A DNA stretch of 64,000 nucleotides from Glaciihabitans sp. (GCA_025463785.1 JAODBD010000011.1:186001-250000); one strand, 5' to 3'; counted from the first letter of the stretch, positions 7,610-17,178 are shown. Numbers and translations are program-made. Notes: generated by a model from the sequence alone, not told the origin.

Positions 7610-9499
7610 GTGGCTGGCCTGATCCGACGGAGCGATATCGACGAGGTGCGGTCGCGCACCAACATCGCCGATATTGTCGGCGATTACGTCACCCTCAAGA
7701 ACGCCGGGGTTGGCTCCATGAAGGGCCTGTGCCCGTTTCACGAGGAGCGCAGCCCCAGTTTTCACGTGCGACCGCAGGTGGGTTTCTACCACTGTTTCGG
7801 CTGCGGGGAGGGCGGCGATGTCTTCACCTTTCTCCAGAAAATGGACCATGTCACCTTCTCGGAGGCCGTCGAGCGGATGGCCGCTCGCATCGGTTATGAG
7901 TTGCATTACGAGGATGGCGGGCAGGCATCCGATCACGGCGTCCGGGCGCGCATCCTCGCAGCAAACAAGGCCGCAGAAGACTTCTATATCTCTCAGCTGG
8001 CAACCAAAGAGGCTGAGCCCGGCCGCGCCTTTTTGGGCGAGCGTGGCTTCGATCAGTCCACGGCCGAACGGTTCGGGATCGGCTTTGCGCCGAGGGGCGG
8101 GGCGCTCGGCAAGCATCTGAAATCGCTCGGATATTCCGAGGAGGAGCTGGTCACGTCGGGCCTCCTTGGTCGCGGTGACCGCGGCGATGTCTACGACCGA
8201 TTCCGCGGGCGCCTGGTCTGGCCCATCCGTGACGTCACCGGCCAAACCCTCGGCTTCGGCGCGCGCAAGCTGCTGGACGACGACCAGGGACCCAAATACC
8301 TCAACACTCCCGAGACCGCCGTCTACCACAAGAGCCAGGTGCTGTACGGCCTCGACCTCGCTCGCAAAGATATATCGCGTGGTCGCCAGGTCGTGGTTGT
8401 CGAGGGCTATACGGATGTCATGGCCTGCCATCTCGCGGGCGTCACCACCGCGGTCGCAACCTGCGGCACCGCGTTCGGCGTCGACCACATCAAGATCGTG
8501 CGGCGCGTCATCGGCGACGTCGACAACGCTGACACCACGGGCACAGGCGAAGTCATTTTCACGTTCGACCCCGACGAGGCGGGTCAGAAGGCTGCGAGCC
8601 GCGCGTTCAGCGAGGAGCAGCGGTTCGCTGCCCAAACCTTCGTCGCCGTTGCGCCCGACGGTCTCGACCCCTGTGATCTCCGGCTCAACAAGGGCGACGA
8701 CGCCGTGCGCAGGCTCATCAAAACGCGGCAGCCCATGTTCGAGTTCATGATCAAGCGCAGGCTCACCGAGCACGACCTCGAGACCGTGGAGGGTCGCGTA
8801 GCGGCGTTGCGTGCCGCTGCCCCCGTTATCGCGGGTATCCGCGACCAATCGCTCAGCATCGGTTACACCCGCAACCTCGGCAAGTGGCTCGGCATGGATC
8901 CGGCCGAGGTCGGCCGAGCGGTCACCGCAGCGCGCAACTCCGCTGGTCACCCTACGACGCCCGAGGCTCGCCGCGAGCAGCAGGCGCAGGCTGAACCGCG
9001 GCAGCAGCAGCAGCAGCAGGCCGCCGAGTTCTCGATCACTGACCTCCCGGTTGACCAGCCGACCCGTCAGGAGCGCGACGCGTTGATGGCAATTCTGCAA
9101 TATCCGAACGACGTCGGTCGCGAACTCATCGAGAGAGTCTCGCGAGTGCGATTCGTCAACTCGACCCTTGCCGTCATCCGGGATGCCGTGGCGACGTCCG
9201 TCGATGCCGTGTACGACGGCGACTGGGTGGCCACCGTCACACGGGAAGTTCCCGAGTCGTTCCTCACCCTCGTGCAGCAGCTCGCAGTCGCACCAATTCC
9301 CGAGCGGGCCGAACGCATCCCGGCGTACTGCGCGCGGCTCGCCCGCGACCTCATCGACCGCGACCTCCTGCAGCGCAAGGCGGAAGTGCTCGGCGCACTG
9401 CAACGCACGGATAGCGCGGCCGAGCCCGAGAAGTATCGCGAGTTGCAGAAAGACTCCCAGAGCATCGAAACCGAGCGTCGAAGGCTCCGAGACGACTGA
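7610..9499 (+). CDS. dnaG: DNA primase DnaG
   Basis: Synthesises RNA primers at the replication fork. The 629-residue form starts MAGLIRRSDIDEVRSRTNIA, the family's usual N-terminus; the in-frame TTG at 7583 would add nine atypical residues. The CHC2 zinc finger is CPFHEERSPSFHVRPQVGFY followed by HCFGCGEGGD (about residues 35-65). The core and TOPRIM domain contain YKSQVLYGLDLARKDI, VVVEGYTDVMACHLAG and FTFDPDEAGQKAA. A glutamine-rich linker (about residue 465) leads to the C-terminal DnaB-helicase-interacting region. Confidence 0.95.
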   Translation: MAGLIRRSDIDEVRSRTNIADIVGDYVTLKNAGVGSMKGLCPFHEERSPSFHVRPQVGFYHCFGCGEGGDVFTFLQKMDHVTFSEAVERMAARIGYELHYEDGGQASDHGVRARILAANKAAEDFYISQLATKEAEPGRAFLGERGFDQSTAERFGIGFAPRGGALGKHLKSLGYSEEELVTSGLLGRGDRGDVYDRFRGRLVWPIRDVTGQTLGFGARKLLDDDQGPKYLNTPETAVYHKSQVLYGLDLARKDISRGRQVVVVEGYTDVMACHLAGVTTAVATCGTAFGVDHIKIVRRVIGDVDNADTTGTGEVIFTFDPDEAGQKAASRAFSEEQRFAAQTFVAVAPDGLDPCDLRLNKGDDAVRRLIKTRQPMFEFMIKRRLTEHDLETVEGRVAALRAAAPVIAGIRDQSLSIGYTRNLGKWLGMDPAEVGRAVTAARNSAGHPTTPEARREQQAQAEPRQQQQQQAAEFSITDLPVDQPTRQERDALMAILQYPNDVGRELIERVSRVRFVNSTLAVIRDAVATSVDAVYDGDWVATVTREVPESFLTLVQQLAVAPIPERAERIPAYCARLARDLIDRDLLQRKAEVLGALQRTDSAAEPEKYRELQKDSQSIETERRRLRDD

Positions 9500-9610
9500 T
9501 TATTGCGTGGATGCGACGTGAACATTTCGTTCGCATAACCAATCGGCGCAGACTCGCTACTCGCTTCGGCATCCCGTTTCTTGTGTGCTAGACCTGATGC
9601 AAAGTAATGA

Positions 9611-9636
9611 AAATGCTGCACGTTTGCGCAGCATTT
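9611..9636 (+). promoter_or_regulatory. Stem-loop in the leader of the peptide-binding lipoprotein gene
   Basis: AAATGCTGC (9611-9619) pairs perfectly with GCAGCATTT (9628-9636) around an 8-nt loop, about 30 nt upstream of the ATG. A possible promoter (TTGTGT at about 9580, TAATGA at about 9604, spacer about 18) lies just upstream, which would put the palindrome at the transcript start as an operator or mRNA hairpin. Confidence 0.4.
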
Positions 9637-9668
9637 CCCCTTCGTACTCAAGAAAACAGAGGTGACGG

Positions 9669-11306
9669 ATGACACTCTCGTCCAAATTCGCCAAGCGCAC
9701 GCTGACTACAGTCGGTGTCCTTGCCGCGGTTTCACTCGCGATCGCCGGCTGCGCCGGCAGCAGCACGTCCGGCGGCAACTCCAGTGGAGCAGCCAAGACT
9801 CTCATCGTCGGAACGACTGACGTCGTCACGTTCCTCGACCCGGCCGGCTCGTACGACAACGGTTCGTTCGCTGTCATGAACCAGGTCTTCCCGTTCCTGA
9901 TGAACTCGAAGGACGGCACAGGGAATGTCACCCCAGACATCGCGGCGTCTGCCAGCTTCACGACGCCCACGACGTACACCGTCAAGCTCAAGCCGGGCCT
10001 CAAGTTCGCGAACGGTCATGCGCTTACTTCGTCGGACGTGAAGTTCACATTCGACCGCCAGCAAAAGATCAATGACCCAAATGGGCCGGCATCATTGCTC
10101 GGCAACCTTGCCAGCACTGCGGCACCTGACCCCCTGACCGTCGTCTTTACGTTGAAGAGCGGCAACGACCAGACCTTCCCGCAGGTGCTCTCAAGCCCCG
10201 CCGGCCCGATCGTCGACGAGCAGGTCTTCTCACCCACCGCGGTCACTCCCGACAAGACCATCGTGGCCGGAGAGGCTTTCGCCGGCCAGTACAAGATCAC
10301 GAAGTACAACTTCAACAATCTTGTGCAGTTCACCGCGAACCCGAATTACCAGGGTGAGCTTGGCGCAGCTAAGACCAAGAGCATCGACCTGAAGTACTAC
10401 ACGTCGTCATCGAACATGAAACTCGACGTTCAGCAGGGCAACATCGATGTCGCGTCCCGTGCCTTCTCTGCAACGGATGTCGCGAGCCTCGCAACCAACA
10501 ACAACGTCCAGATCGTCAAGGGACCGGGCGGTGAGATCCGTTACATCGTCTGGAACTTCAACACCATGCCGTTCGGTGCGAAGACCGCGACGCCCGACGC
10601 CAAGAAGGCGCTCGCAGTTCGCCAGGCCGCGGCAGACCTGATCGACCGTGCAGCCATTGCGAGCCAGGTATACAAGGGCACCTACACGCCCCTGTACTCC
10701 TATGTTCCCGAGGGCCTGACCGGCGCCATCACGCCGCTCAAGGACCAGTACGGCGATGGCAATGGCGGCCCGAGCCTTAACAAGGCCAAGGCTGTTCTGG
10801 CCGCGGCGGGCATCACGGCTCCGATCAAGTTCACGATCCAGTACGTGGGAGACGGCCACTACGGTCCGTCGTCGGCAGACGAGTACGCGCTCGTGAAGAG
10901 TCAGCTCAACACGGGTGGCCTGTTCAACGTCGATGTCCAGTCGACCGCCTACGTGCAGTACTCGAAGGACCGCGTCAAGGACACCTACCCCGCCTACCAG
11001 CTGGGTTGGTTCCCGGACTACTCCGATGCCGACAACTACCTGACACCGTTCTTCTCGGCGTCGAACTTCCTGGGTAACCACTACAACAACAAGACGGTCC
11101 AGGGCCTCATCGCCAAGCAGGTCAGCGAGACCGATCCCGCAGCACGCACGCAGGAGATCCAGGACATCCAGACGGATGTCGCCAAGGACCTCTCGACGCT
11201 GCCGCTTCTGCAGGGTGCACAGGTCGTCGTTACCGGCAAGACCGTCACCGGCGCGGTTCTCGACCCGTCATTCAAGTTCCGTTTCGCAACCCTCGTGAAG
11301 GGCTAA
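9669..11306 (+). CDS. ABC transporter substrate-binding lipoprotein, oligopeptide/dipeptide (SBP_bac_5) type
   Basis: 545 residues. A lipoprotein signal is plain: basic start, hydrophobic stretch GVLAAVSLAIAGCAGSS with the lipobox cysteine near residue 28, then a Ser/Gly linker. The mature part has the features of family 5 binding proteins: VTFLDPAGSYDNGSFAVMNQ, PDIAASASFTTPTTYTVKLK, FANGHALTSSDVKFTFDRQ and, near the end, QLGWFPDYSDADNYLTPFF. It captures peptides or similar solutes outside the membrane for the permeases encoded next. AGAGGTGACGG precedes the ATG as ribosome-binding site. A hairpin follows the gene and may set its level above the permeases. Confidence 0.93.
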   Translation: MTLSSKFAKRTLTTVGVLAAVSLAIAGCAGSSTSGGNSSGAAKTLIVGTTDVVTFLDPAGSYDNGSFAVMNQVFPFLMNSKDGTGNVTPDIAASASFTTPTTYTVKLKPGLKFANGHALTSSDVKFTFDRQQKINDPNGPASLLGNLASTAAPDPLTVVFTLKSGNDQTFPQVLSSPAGPIVDEQVFSPTAVTPDKTIVAGEAFAGQYKITKYNFNNLVQFTANPNYQGELGAAKTKSIDLKYYTSSSNMKLDVQQGNIDVASRAFSATDVASLATNNNVQIVKGPGGEIRYIVWNFNTMPFGAKTATPDAKKALAVRQAAADLIDRAAIASQVYKGTYTPLYSYVPEGLTGAITPLKDQYGDGNGGPSLNKAKAVLAAAGITAPIKFTIQYVGDGHYGPSSADEYALVKSQLNTGGLFNVDVQSTAYVQYSKDRVKDTYPAYQLGWFPDYSDADNYLTPFFSASNFLGNHYNNKTVQGLIAKQVSETDPAARTQEIQDIQTDVAKDLSTLPLLQGAQVVVTGKTVTGAVLDPSFKFRFATLVKG

Positions 11307-11334
11307 TCGCTCAGCACTAGAGTTGTACAACCCA

Positions 11335-11368
11335 ATCGGGGTGGCGCGCACGAGTGCGTCACCCCGAT
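11335..11368 (+). terminator. Intercistronic hairpin between binding protein and permease genes
   Basis: ATCGGGGTG (11335-11343) pairs with CACCCCGAT (11360-11368); an inner CGC/GTGCG pairing extends it. There is no U-tract, so it is more likely a partial attenuator or 3'-end protector that raises the lipoprotein mRNA level than a full terminator. Confidence 0.5.
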
Positions 11369-11395
11369 CGCCTCGAAACGAGCGACAAGGCATTC

Positions 11396-12499
11396 ATGAA
11401 CGCAATTGCATCGACTGAGGTGATGCCGCCTTCGAGTGATCCGGCGAACCCCGCCGTTCCGAAGATGAAGCAGCAGGGTGGCGGCCTCGGTCGCTACATT
11501 CTGGTTCGATTTTTCCTGATCTTCCCGACCGTCTTCATCCTGGTCACGATGGTTTTCTTCCTGATGCGGGTCACGGGCGATCCCATCACCGCATCGCTCG
11601 GCGGCAAGCTGAGCCATGCGCAATTGGCGATCCGCATCCATCAGGCTGGGTACGACCGGCCCGTCATCGTGCAGTACTTCGAGTACCTCGGGCACATCGC
11701 GACGGGTAACTTCGGTAACGCGATCACCGATGGTCGGCCGGTCACCACCATCCTCCTGACCTACGGCGGCGCAACGCTCGAGCTCGCGTTCTACGCACTC
11801 ATCGTCGCTGTGATCGTCGGCATCCCACTCGGGATGCTTGCGGCATACTTCCGGGACAAGTACCCGGACGCCATCCTGCGCATCTTCGCGATCCTCTGGT
11901 ATGCAACGCCCGTGTTCTTTGTCGGCCTTTTGCTGAAGCTGGTGTTCTCTGTCTGGCTAAACATCCTGCCGGTTGCTGGGCGGGCATCGACTCGAACCGA
12001 GCTCGAGCTGCAGTCCCTGCCCAATCCCACCGGCATCTACCTGATCGACGCGTTCAACTCGGGAGACCCCGCCGCCATCAGCGATGTCGTGCTGCACGCG
12101 GTGCTCCCGGCGCTTGCCCTCGGGTTCCTGGTCGCTGGCGTATTTCTGCGTCTGGTGCGCACGAACGTCATCGGAACGCTCGGAACGGACTACGTGGATG
12201 CCGCCCGCTCGCGCGGTGTCAGCGAGTTCCGCCTGGTGCGCAAGCACGCGTTCAAGCCGGCGTTGATCCCCGTGATTACCGTGATCGGCTTGCAGGTCGC
12301 CTCCCTTCTGGGCGGCGCCGTCCTCACGGAGACAACGTTTGAGTGGCGCGGTCTTGGGTACGAATTAACCCAGTACCTCGGTTCTCGCGATTTCGTCGCC
12401 GTACAAGGAATCGTCGCATTGCTCGCCGTGATCGTCGCCGTAACCAACTTCATCGTCGACATCATCGCGGCCCTCATCGACCCGAGAGTGAGGTACTGA
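11396..12499 (+). CDS. ABC transporter permease (DppB/OppB type)
   Basis: About 367 residues with six predicted transmembrane segments. It starts with the family pattern LGRYILVRFFLIFPTVFILV, followed by the TRG_N-like region, and contains the EAA-like coupling loop DYVDAARSRGVSEFRLVRKH near residue 265 and the closing VTNFIVDIIAALIDPRVRY. The ATG at 11396 is preferred over the GTG at 11354 because ACAAGG lies just upstream and the extra residues are encoded by the intercistronic hairpin. Its stop overlaps the next start (ATGA). Confidence 0.92.
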   Translation: MNAIASTEVMPPSSDPANPAVPKMKQQGGGLGRYILVRFFLIFPTVFILVTMVFFLMRVTGDPITASLGGKLSHAQLAIRIHQAGYDRPVIVQYFEYLGHIATGNFGNAITDGRPVTTILLTYGGATLELAFYALIVAVIVGIPLGMLAAYFRDKYPDAILRIFAILWYATPVFFVGLLLKLVFSVWLNILPVAGRASTRTELELQSLPNPTGIYLIDAFNSGDPAAISDVVLHAVLPALALGFLVAGVFLRLVRTNVIGTLGTDYVDAARSRGVSEFRLVRKHAFKPALIPVITVIGLQVASLLGGAVLTETTFEWRGLGYELTQYLGSRDFVAVQGIVALLAVIVAVTNFIVDIIAALIDPRVRY

Positions 12500-13530
12500 T
12501 GACAACGCTCACACCCTCGCGAACGCGCACCTTCCTGCGCGGCCTTCCCGTGATTCGTCAGCTGAGGCAGAGCGTTGGCCTGCAGCGCGGGATGCTCATC
12601 GTCGGCCTGGTGCTCGTCGGGGTCTTCATCCTGACCGCGATTTTCGCCCCTCTCATTGCGCCATACGGATTCGCCCAGCTCCGGGATGTGCACGGCTACT
12701 TCGGTGCGCAGGACCCACCGGGACCAAAGCACCTGCTCGGCACCACAGTCGGCGGTTATGACGTTCTGTCTCGCGTCATCTGGGGGGCCCAGACCGCGCT
12801 GCTCGCGATTATCATCGCTGTCGTACTCTCGATCTTCCTCGGGGTGACCCTTGGCGTCGTTTCCGGCTACATCGGCGGGTGGCTTGACCGCGTGCTCGTA
12901 GTCATCGCCGACGCCGTGTACGCCTTTCCCACGCTGTTGCTCGCGATTGTCGCCGCCATCGTGATCAGCGGTGGTTCGTCCAACCTTTTCGGCGGAGTGT
13001 TCGCGTCCGGTATCTCCATCACAGCGGTGTTCATCCCGCAGTATTTCCGGGTGATTCGGGCCGAGGCGGTTCGGATCAAGTCTGAGGCCTTCGTGGAGTC
13101 GGCGAAGGTTGTCGGCACGCCCGTGATTCGCATCATGTTCCGCCATGTGTTCCGCAACGCCACCAGGTCGCTTCCGCTGATCTTCACGCTGAATGCCTCC
13201 GAATCGATCTTCACGCTGGCGGCCCTCGGCTTCCTTGGTTTTGGAATCGAGCCAAGCTCTGCGGCCGAGTGGGGCTATGACCTCAACAAGTCGATATCGG
13301 ATGTCACCAGCGGGATCTGGTGGACGTCGATCTTCCCGGGTACCGCGATCGTCCTCGTCGTATTGGGAATCACCCTCGTCGGCGAGAGCCTGAACGACCT
13401 GTCTGACCCGAGATTGCGTACGCGCAGACGCGCAGCCGGGGTTACCGCCCTGGCCGCGGTCTCCGTGCAGGGCGGCGGAGCGCTCGATGACGAGATAGCG
13501 AACGCCGACGAGCTGGAGGGCAGGGCATGA
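12499..13530 (+). CDS. ABC transporter permease (DppC/OppC type)
   Basis: 343 residues. The N-terminal OppC_N segment (RGMLIVGLVLVGVFILTAIF) is followed by LLGTTVGGYDVLSRVIWGAQ, the signature linking the domains, and an EAA loop FVESAKVVGTPVIRIMFRHV near residue 199. It ends with TLVGESLNDLSDPRLRTRRR and an unusual 40-residue acidic tail rich in Ala/Gly. The ATG at 12499 overlaps the previous stop, showing translational coupling within the operon. Confidence 0.92.
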   Translation: MTTLTPSRTRTFLRGLPVIRQLRQSVGLQRGMLIVGLVLVGVFILTAIFAPLIAPYGFAQLRDVHGYFGAQDPPGPKHLLGTTVGGYDVLSRVIWGAQTALLAIIIAVVLSIFLGVTLGVVSGYIGGWLDRVLVVIADAVYAFPTLLLAIVAAIVISGGSSNLFGGVFASGISITAVFIPQYFRVIRAEAVRIKSEAFVESAKVVGTPVIRIMFRHVFRNATRSLPLIFTLNASESIFTLAALGFLGFGIEPSSAAEWGYDLNKSISDVTSGIWWTSIFPGTAIVLVVLGITLVGESLNDLSDPRLRTRRRAAGVTALAAVSVQGGGALDDEIANADELEGRA

Positions 13531-15191
13531 CCGCCGTCGTCGATATCAGGAACCTCGACATCTCTTTCGCAACGGATGGCGACCCCGTCGTCGCCGTGCG
13601 CAATGTCAGCCTCACGGTCAATAAGGGCGAAGTGCTTGCGATCGTCGGCGAGTCCGGTAGTGGCAAGTCGGTGACGGCCAAGGCCATCCTCGGTCTGTTG
13701 CCCGAGACCGCAACCGAGAGCGGCGTCGTGCTGCTGGGTGAGAACGACATCGTCCAGCTGAGCAAGAAGCAACTGCGAGCCGTGCGCGGCGTTGATGTCG
13801 CGATGGTCTTCCAGGAGCCCTCGACCTCGCTCAACCCGGTCTACACCGTCGGCTGGCAGATTGCGGAGGGCCTGCGTGCCCATGGCAACCTGAGTCGCAA
13901 GGAGGCGCGCGCGAAGGCCATCGACATCCTGGAACGAGTCGGCATTCCGGATGCGACGCATCGCGTCGACTACTACCCGCACCAGTTCTCGGGTGGCCAG
14001 AAGCAACGCGTCGTCATCGCGATGGCCCTCGTTCTCGAGCCCGAGCTGATCGTCGCCGATGAGCCCACGACCGCCCTCGATGTGACGGTGCAGGCCGAGA
14101 TCCTCGACCTGCTTCGTCGCTGTCGTGACGAATTCGGCGCCGCAATCGTCCTGATCACGCACAACATGGGTGTGGTGGCCGACCTCGCGGACCGGGTCGC
14201 GGTGATGTACAACGGCGAGATCGTCGAGCAAGCCGATGTCAGGACGCTCTTCGCCGACCCCCGGGAGCCGTACACACAGAAGTTGCTCGCGGCGGTTCCC
14301 AAGCTCGGTACTGCGGTTGAGGCGACCAGGGCTCGCGCGGCGAGCCGCCCAGTGCACGAGGGGAGGCCCGTCGTCTCGGCCAACAATCTGGTCATCGAGT
14401 ACGCGGGGCGTCTTGGCCGCAAGGGGTTCCGCGCGGTGGACGGCGTCACTTTCGACATCCACGCTGGCGAAGTTCTCGGGCTGGTCGGTGAGAGCGGCTC
14501 CGGCAAGACGACGATTGGCCGTGCGATCGCGGGGCTCACGAAGGTAAGTGGCGGATCGCTGACCGTGCTCGGGCAGGAGATGCTCGAAGTGCGGGAGCGA
14601 CAGTTCCGGAAGCTGCGCAGCGATATCGGATTCGTGTTCCAGGATCCCGCGTCGAGCTTCAACCCGCTCCTGACGATCGCGGAGTGCGTGGCCGAGCCGC
14701 TCATCGTGCACGGCAGGGCAGGGGATGCCGCATCCGCTCGCAAGCGGGTCGATGAACTGCTCGAGGCCGTCCAGTTGCCCCACGCATTCGGTGATCGCTA
14801 CCCGCACGAGCTCAGCGGAGGTCAGCGCCAGCGGGCGAGCCTCGCGCGCTCCCTCGCGCTCGAACCGACTCTGCTGATCGCCGACGAGCCCACCAGCGCG
14901 CTCGATGTGTCAGTTCAGGCTCGCGTGCTTGAGCTATTCTCTGAGTTACAGAAAGAGTTTGGTTTTGCGGCCCTTTTCATCAGTCACGACCTCGCGGTCG
15001 TCGATCTGCTGGCTGACCGCATTGCCGTGCTCTACCAGGGCAAGCTGGTTGAAGAGGGCACAGGGGCCGAGGTGCTCGTTGCGCCGAAGCACCCTTATAC
15101 CCAGCGGCTGCTTGCCTCGTTGCCCGTGCCTGATCCGATTGAACAGGCAGAGCGGCGTGAAGCCTTGAGAGCCATACGAAACGAGGAGTGA
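13527..15191 (+). CDS. Fused double ABC ATPase (DppD-DppF type)
   Basis: 554 residues containing two complete nucleotide-binding domains in tandem. First domain: Walker A GESGSGKSVTAKA near residue 40, signature FSGGQKQRVVIAMAL, Walker B LIVADEPTTALDV. Second domain (from about residue 285): Walker A GESGSGKTTIGRA, signature LSGGQRQRASLARSL, Walker B LLIADEPTSALDV. Each has the catalytic glutamate and an H-loop (ITHNMGVV and ISHDLAVV). Together they power import through the two upstream permeases. The start overlaps the permease stop by 4 bp. Confidence 0.95.
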   Translation: MTAVVDIRNLDISFATDGDPVVAVRNVSLTVNKGEVLAIVGESGSGKSVTAKAILGLLPETATESGVVLLGENDIVQLSKKQLRAVRGVDVAMVFQEPSTSLNPVYTVGWQIAEGLRAHGNLSRKEARAKAIDILERVGIPDATHRVDYYPHQFSGGQKQRVVIAMALVLEPELIVADEPTTALDVTVQAEILDLLRRCRDEFGAAIVLITHNMGVVADLADRVAVMYNGEIVEQADVRTLFADPREPYTQKLLAAVPKLGTAVEATRARAASRPVHEGRPVVSANNLVIEYAGRLGRKGFRAVDGVTFDIHAGEVLGLVGESGSGKTTIGRAIAGLTKVSGGSLTVLGQEMLEVRERQFRKLRSDIGFVFQDPASSFNPLLTIAECVAEPLIVHGRAGDAASARKRVDELLEAVQLPHAFGDRYPHELSGGQRQRASLARSLALEPTLLIADEPTSALDVSVQARVLELFSELQKEFGFAALFISHDLAVVDLLADRIAVLYQGKLVEEGTGAEVLVAPKHPYTQRLLASLPVPDPIEQAERREALRAIRNEE

Positions 15192-15194
15192 CGA

Positions 15195-16037
15195 GTGAAC
15201 GACGCAGCCGAATCCCGGCCGCTAGCCGTCCGCGCCGATGACGTCTCGATCAGGTACGACTCGATCCGCTCGGGGTCGCGGTTCCAGGCCGTCAAGGGCG
15301 TCACCTTCGACATCGCTGAGGGCGAGATTCTCGCCATCATCGGCGAGTCCGGGTCGGGCAAGAGTTCACTGGCCAAAGCTGTCGCCGGGTTGGCCGGCAC
15401 CGGTGGGCTAAACCCCAGCATCACGGGCGGCACGCTAACGGTTCTCGGGCAGCCCGTACGTGCCATGTCGCAACGCAAGCGCGACCGCCTGAGCCTACGA
15501 GTTGGCTATGTCCCCCAGGATGCGGGCGCCGACCTCGACTCCCGTCTGACCGTCGGCGAGAATGTCGCGGAGCCGATTTTCTCGCGCGATTCCAACTTCA
15601 GCCAATTGGAGGCCGGGATCGCGGTCGCTACCGTCATCGACGCAGTACGCCTGCCGCTGACGACGATGAACCGTTACCCGCATGAACTGAGTCGTGGTCA
15701 GAGACAACGGGTCGCCATCGCTCGAGCCCTCATCCTTGAACCCAAGCTGCTGGTGGCCGACGACCCAACCGCCGGAATTGACGTGACCGTTCGCGGCACC
15801 GTTCTCGACATCCTGCGCGACCTGCATCGCGACCGCGCGTTCTCGGCTCTCGTCGTGAGCCACACGATGAACGAGGTTCGGCAATTCAGCGACAGAGTCG
15901 CGATCATGCACCGCGGCGTCATTGTTGGCATCGGGGGCGTTGGTGAGGTGCTTGACACTCCCCATCACGAATACGTGCAGGGACTCGCGCGAGCGCTCGA
16001 CGATTTGAGAAGTGCGGAGGAACTCAGTGTCAGCTAG
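15195..16037 (+). CDS. Third ABC ATPase of the peptide operon, with Asp at the catalytic Glu position
   Basis: 280 residues, one nucleotide-binding domain of the oligopeptide family. Walker A is GESGSGKSSLAKA near residue 52, the signature is [15 protein letters not shown], and the H-loop is VVSHTMNEV. Walker B reads LLVADDPTAGID: the catalytic glutamate present in both domains of the preceding gene is aspartate here, which in other ABC ATPases slows hydrolysis. With the fused double ATPase already supplying two domains, this is surplus to a standard importer and may be regulatory or an alternative subunit (inference). GTG start 3 bp after the previous stop. Confidence 0.88.
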   Translation: MNDAAESRPLAVRADDVSIRYDSIRSGSRFQAVKGVTFDIAEGEILAIIGESGSGKSSLAKAVAGLAGTGGLNPSITGGTLTVLGQPVRAMSQRKRDRLSLRVGYVPQDAGADLDSRLTVGENVAEPIFSRDSNFSQLEAGIAVATVIDAVRLPLTTMNRYPHELSRGQRQRVAIARALILEPKLLVADDPTAGIDVTVRGTVLDILRDLHRDRAFSALVVSHTMNEVRQFSDRVAIMHRGVIVGIGGVGEVLDTPHHEYVQGLARALDDLRSAEELSVS

Positions 16038-17019
16038 TCGAATTTGGGTGGGCGGATACACCGAAGACCTGAGCGGCATGGGCGAAGGCATCACCCTCGT
16101 GAAGGCTGCGGATGACGGAACTCTCGAAGACTATGGGCTCGCGGTTGCCGCCGACTCGCCTTCGTTTCTCACGCGTTCAGGCGACATGATCTACGCGGTC
16201 GGTGAGGGTGGGCCCAGCGTGTCGGCGTTCCGAATCCAGGGCGACGAGCTTCGCTTCAATGGAACTCAGGATGCCGCCGGCCCGCAGCCCTGTGCCGTGG
16301 CCGTACTCGGTGCCCGCAGGCTGCTGGTCGCGGCCTGCTACGGCAACGGAACAATCGACGTTCATCCGCTGTCGCCGGAGGGCGCGATTCAGAAGACAGG
16401 CCAGTCACTACGGGGTGAGGGCAAGGGTTCGCGCATCAATCAGGACGGCCCCCACGCGCACGCGATCCTGCAGGTCTCACCGACTGTTGTCCTCACCGCG
16501 GACCTCGGAACGGACGACATCTACATCCACTCATTCGACGGCGAGCTGTTGACCCGCACGGGAACGGTCAAGCTGCCGAACGGCGCAGGGCCTCGTGATC
16601 TGCTGCTGCATCCGTCCGGCGTTGTGTGGGTGCTGACCGAGCTGAGCCACGAGATCTACGTGCTCGACGGCAGCGATTTCTCCATCGTTGGCAGTGTCGC
16701 CCTGCCGGGTGCCGAGGAGCACGACAACTCGGCCGCGATGGCGCTCAGTGCCGACGGGCGCTTCGCCTACGCGGGATTACGCGGCTCAGACACGATCGCG
16801 GTGCTCTCGGTCAGTGCTGACGGCCGCACGCTCACTGCCGCAGGTTCGATCGGCTGCGGCGGCGGCTGGCCGCGGCACCTCGTTGTTGATGGGCCGTGGC
16901 TGCGGGTTGCTAACCAGCTGACCAACTCGATTGTGACGTTCTCGATTGGCGCCGACGGCATCCCGATCAAGCACAGCCAACTCTTCGTACCGTCGCCGAC
17001 GTACCTGCTGCTCGACTAG
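16027..17019 (+). CDS. Lactonase-family beta-propeller protein (6-phosphogluconolactonase-like)
   Basis: About 330 residues forming a seven-bladed propeller of the YbhE/Pgl type: RIWVGGYTEDLSGMGEGITL at the start, DGPHAHAILQVSPTVVLTAD and DLGTDDIYIHSFDGELLTR in the middle, and RHLVVDGPWLRVANQLTNSI near the end. The GTG at 16027 has a perfect GGAGG six bases upstream; the longer reading from 16012 would use that motif as codons. It overlaps the end of the third ATPase gene by 11 bp, so it belongs to the transporter operon. Substrate unknown; sugar-lactone hydrolysis is the family role. Confidence 0.85.
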   Translation: MSASRIWVGGYTEDLSGMGEGITLVKAADDGTLEDYGLAVAADSPSFLTRSGDMIYAVGEGGPSVSAFRIQGDELRFNGTQDAAGPQPCAVAVLGARRLLVAACYGNGTIDVHPLSPEGAIQKTGQSLRGEGKGSRINQDGPHAHAILQVSPTVVLTADLGTDDIYIHSFDGELLTRTGTVKLPNGAGPRDLLLHPSGVVWVLTELSHEIYVLDGSDFSIVGSVALPGAEEHDNSAAMALSADGRFAYAGLRGSDTIAVLSVSADGRTLTAAGSIGCGGGWPRHLVVDGPWLRVANQLTNSIVTFSIGADGIPIKHSQLFVPSPTYLLLD

Positions 17020-17051
17020 CGGCACCCCAGACCAGCAGTACCCCTAGAGCA

Positions 17052-17146
17052 CCCTTTCGGAAATTCAGGCTTTTGGTGATGTTGTCCTGCGGCACTCCAG
17101 TGTTCGCGCGACGGGGCGTGACAGAACTCCTGAATTTCCGAAAGGG
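17052..17146. repeat. Palindromic repeat R3 (about 95 bp)
   Basis: Ends CCCTTTCGGAAATTCAGG and CCTGAATTTCCGAAAGGG are perfect reverse complements over 18 bp; the inner sequence does not pair much further. Third copy of the family at 1944, 3024 and 33029. It lies between the lactonase gene and tRNA-Asn. Confidence 0.85.
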
Positions 17147-17150
17147 CGGG

Positions 17151-17178
17151 CGGGGAGCGGGGAGCGGGGAGCGGGGAG
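17151..17178. repeat. Four tandem copies of CGGGGAG
   Basis: A 7-bp unit CGGGGAG repeated four times directly beside repeat R3, giving a G-rich strand with evenly spaced GGGG runs. It is intergenic and could form a G-quadruplex or vary in copy number. Confidence 0.7.

Noticed and set aside
7550-9403. 617-residue minus-strand frame opposite dnaG
   Set aside because: Antisense shadow; no domain and dnaG fully explains the interval.
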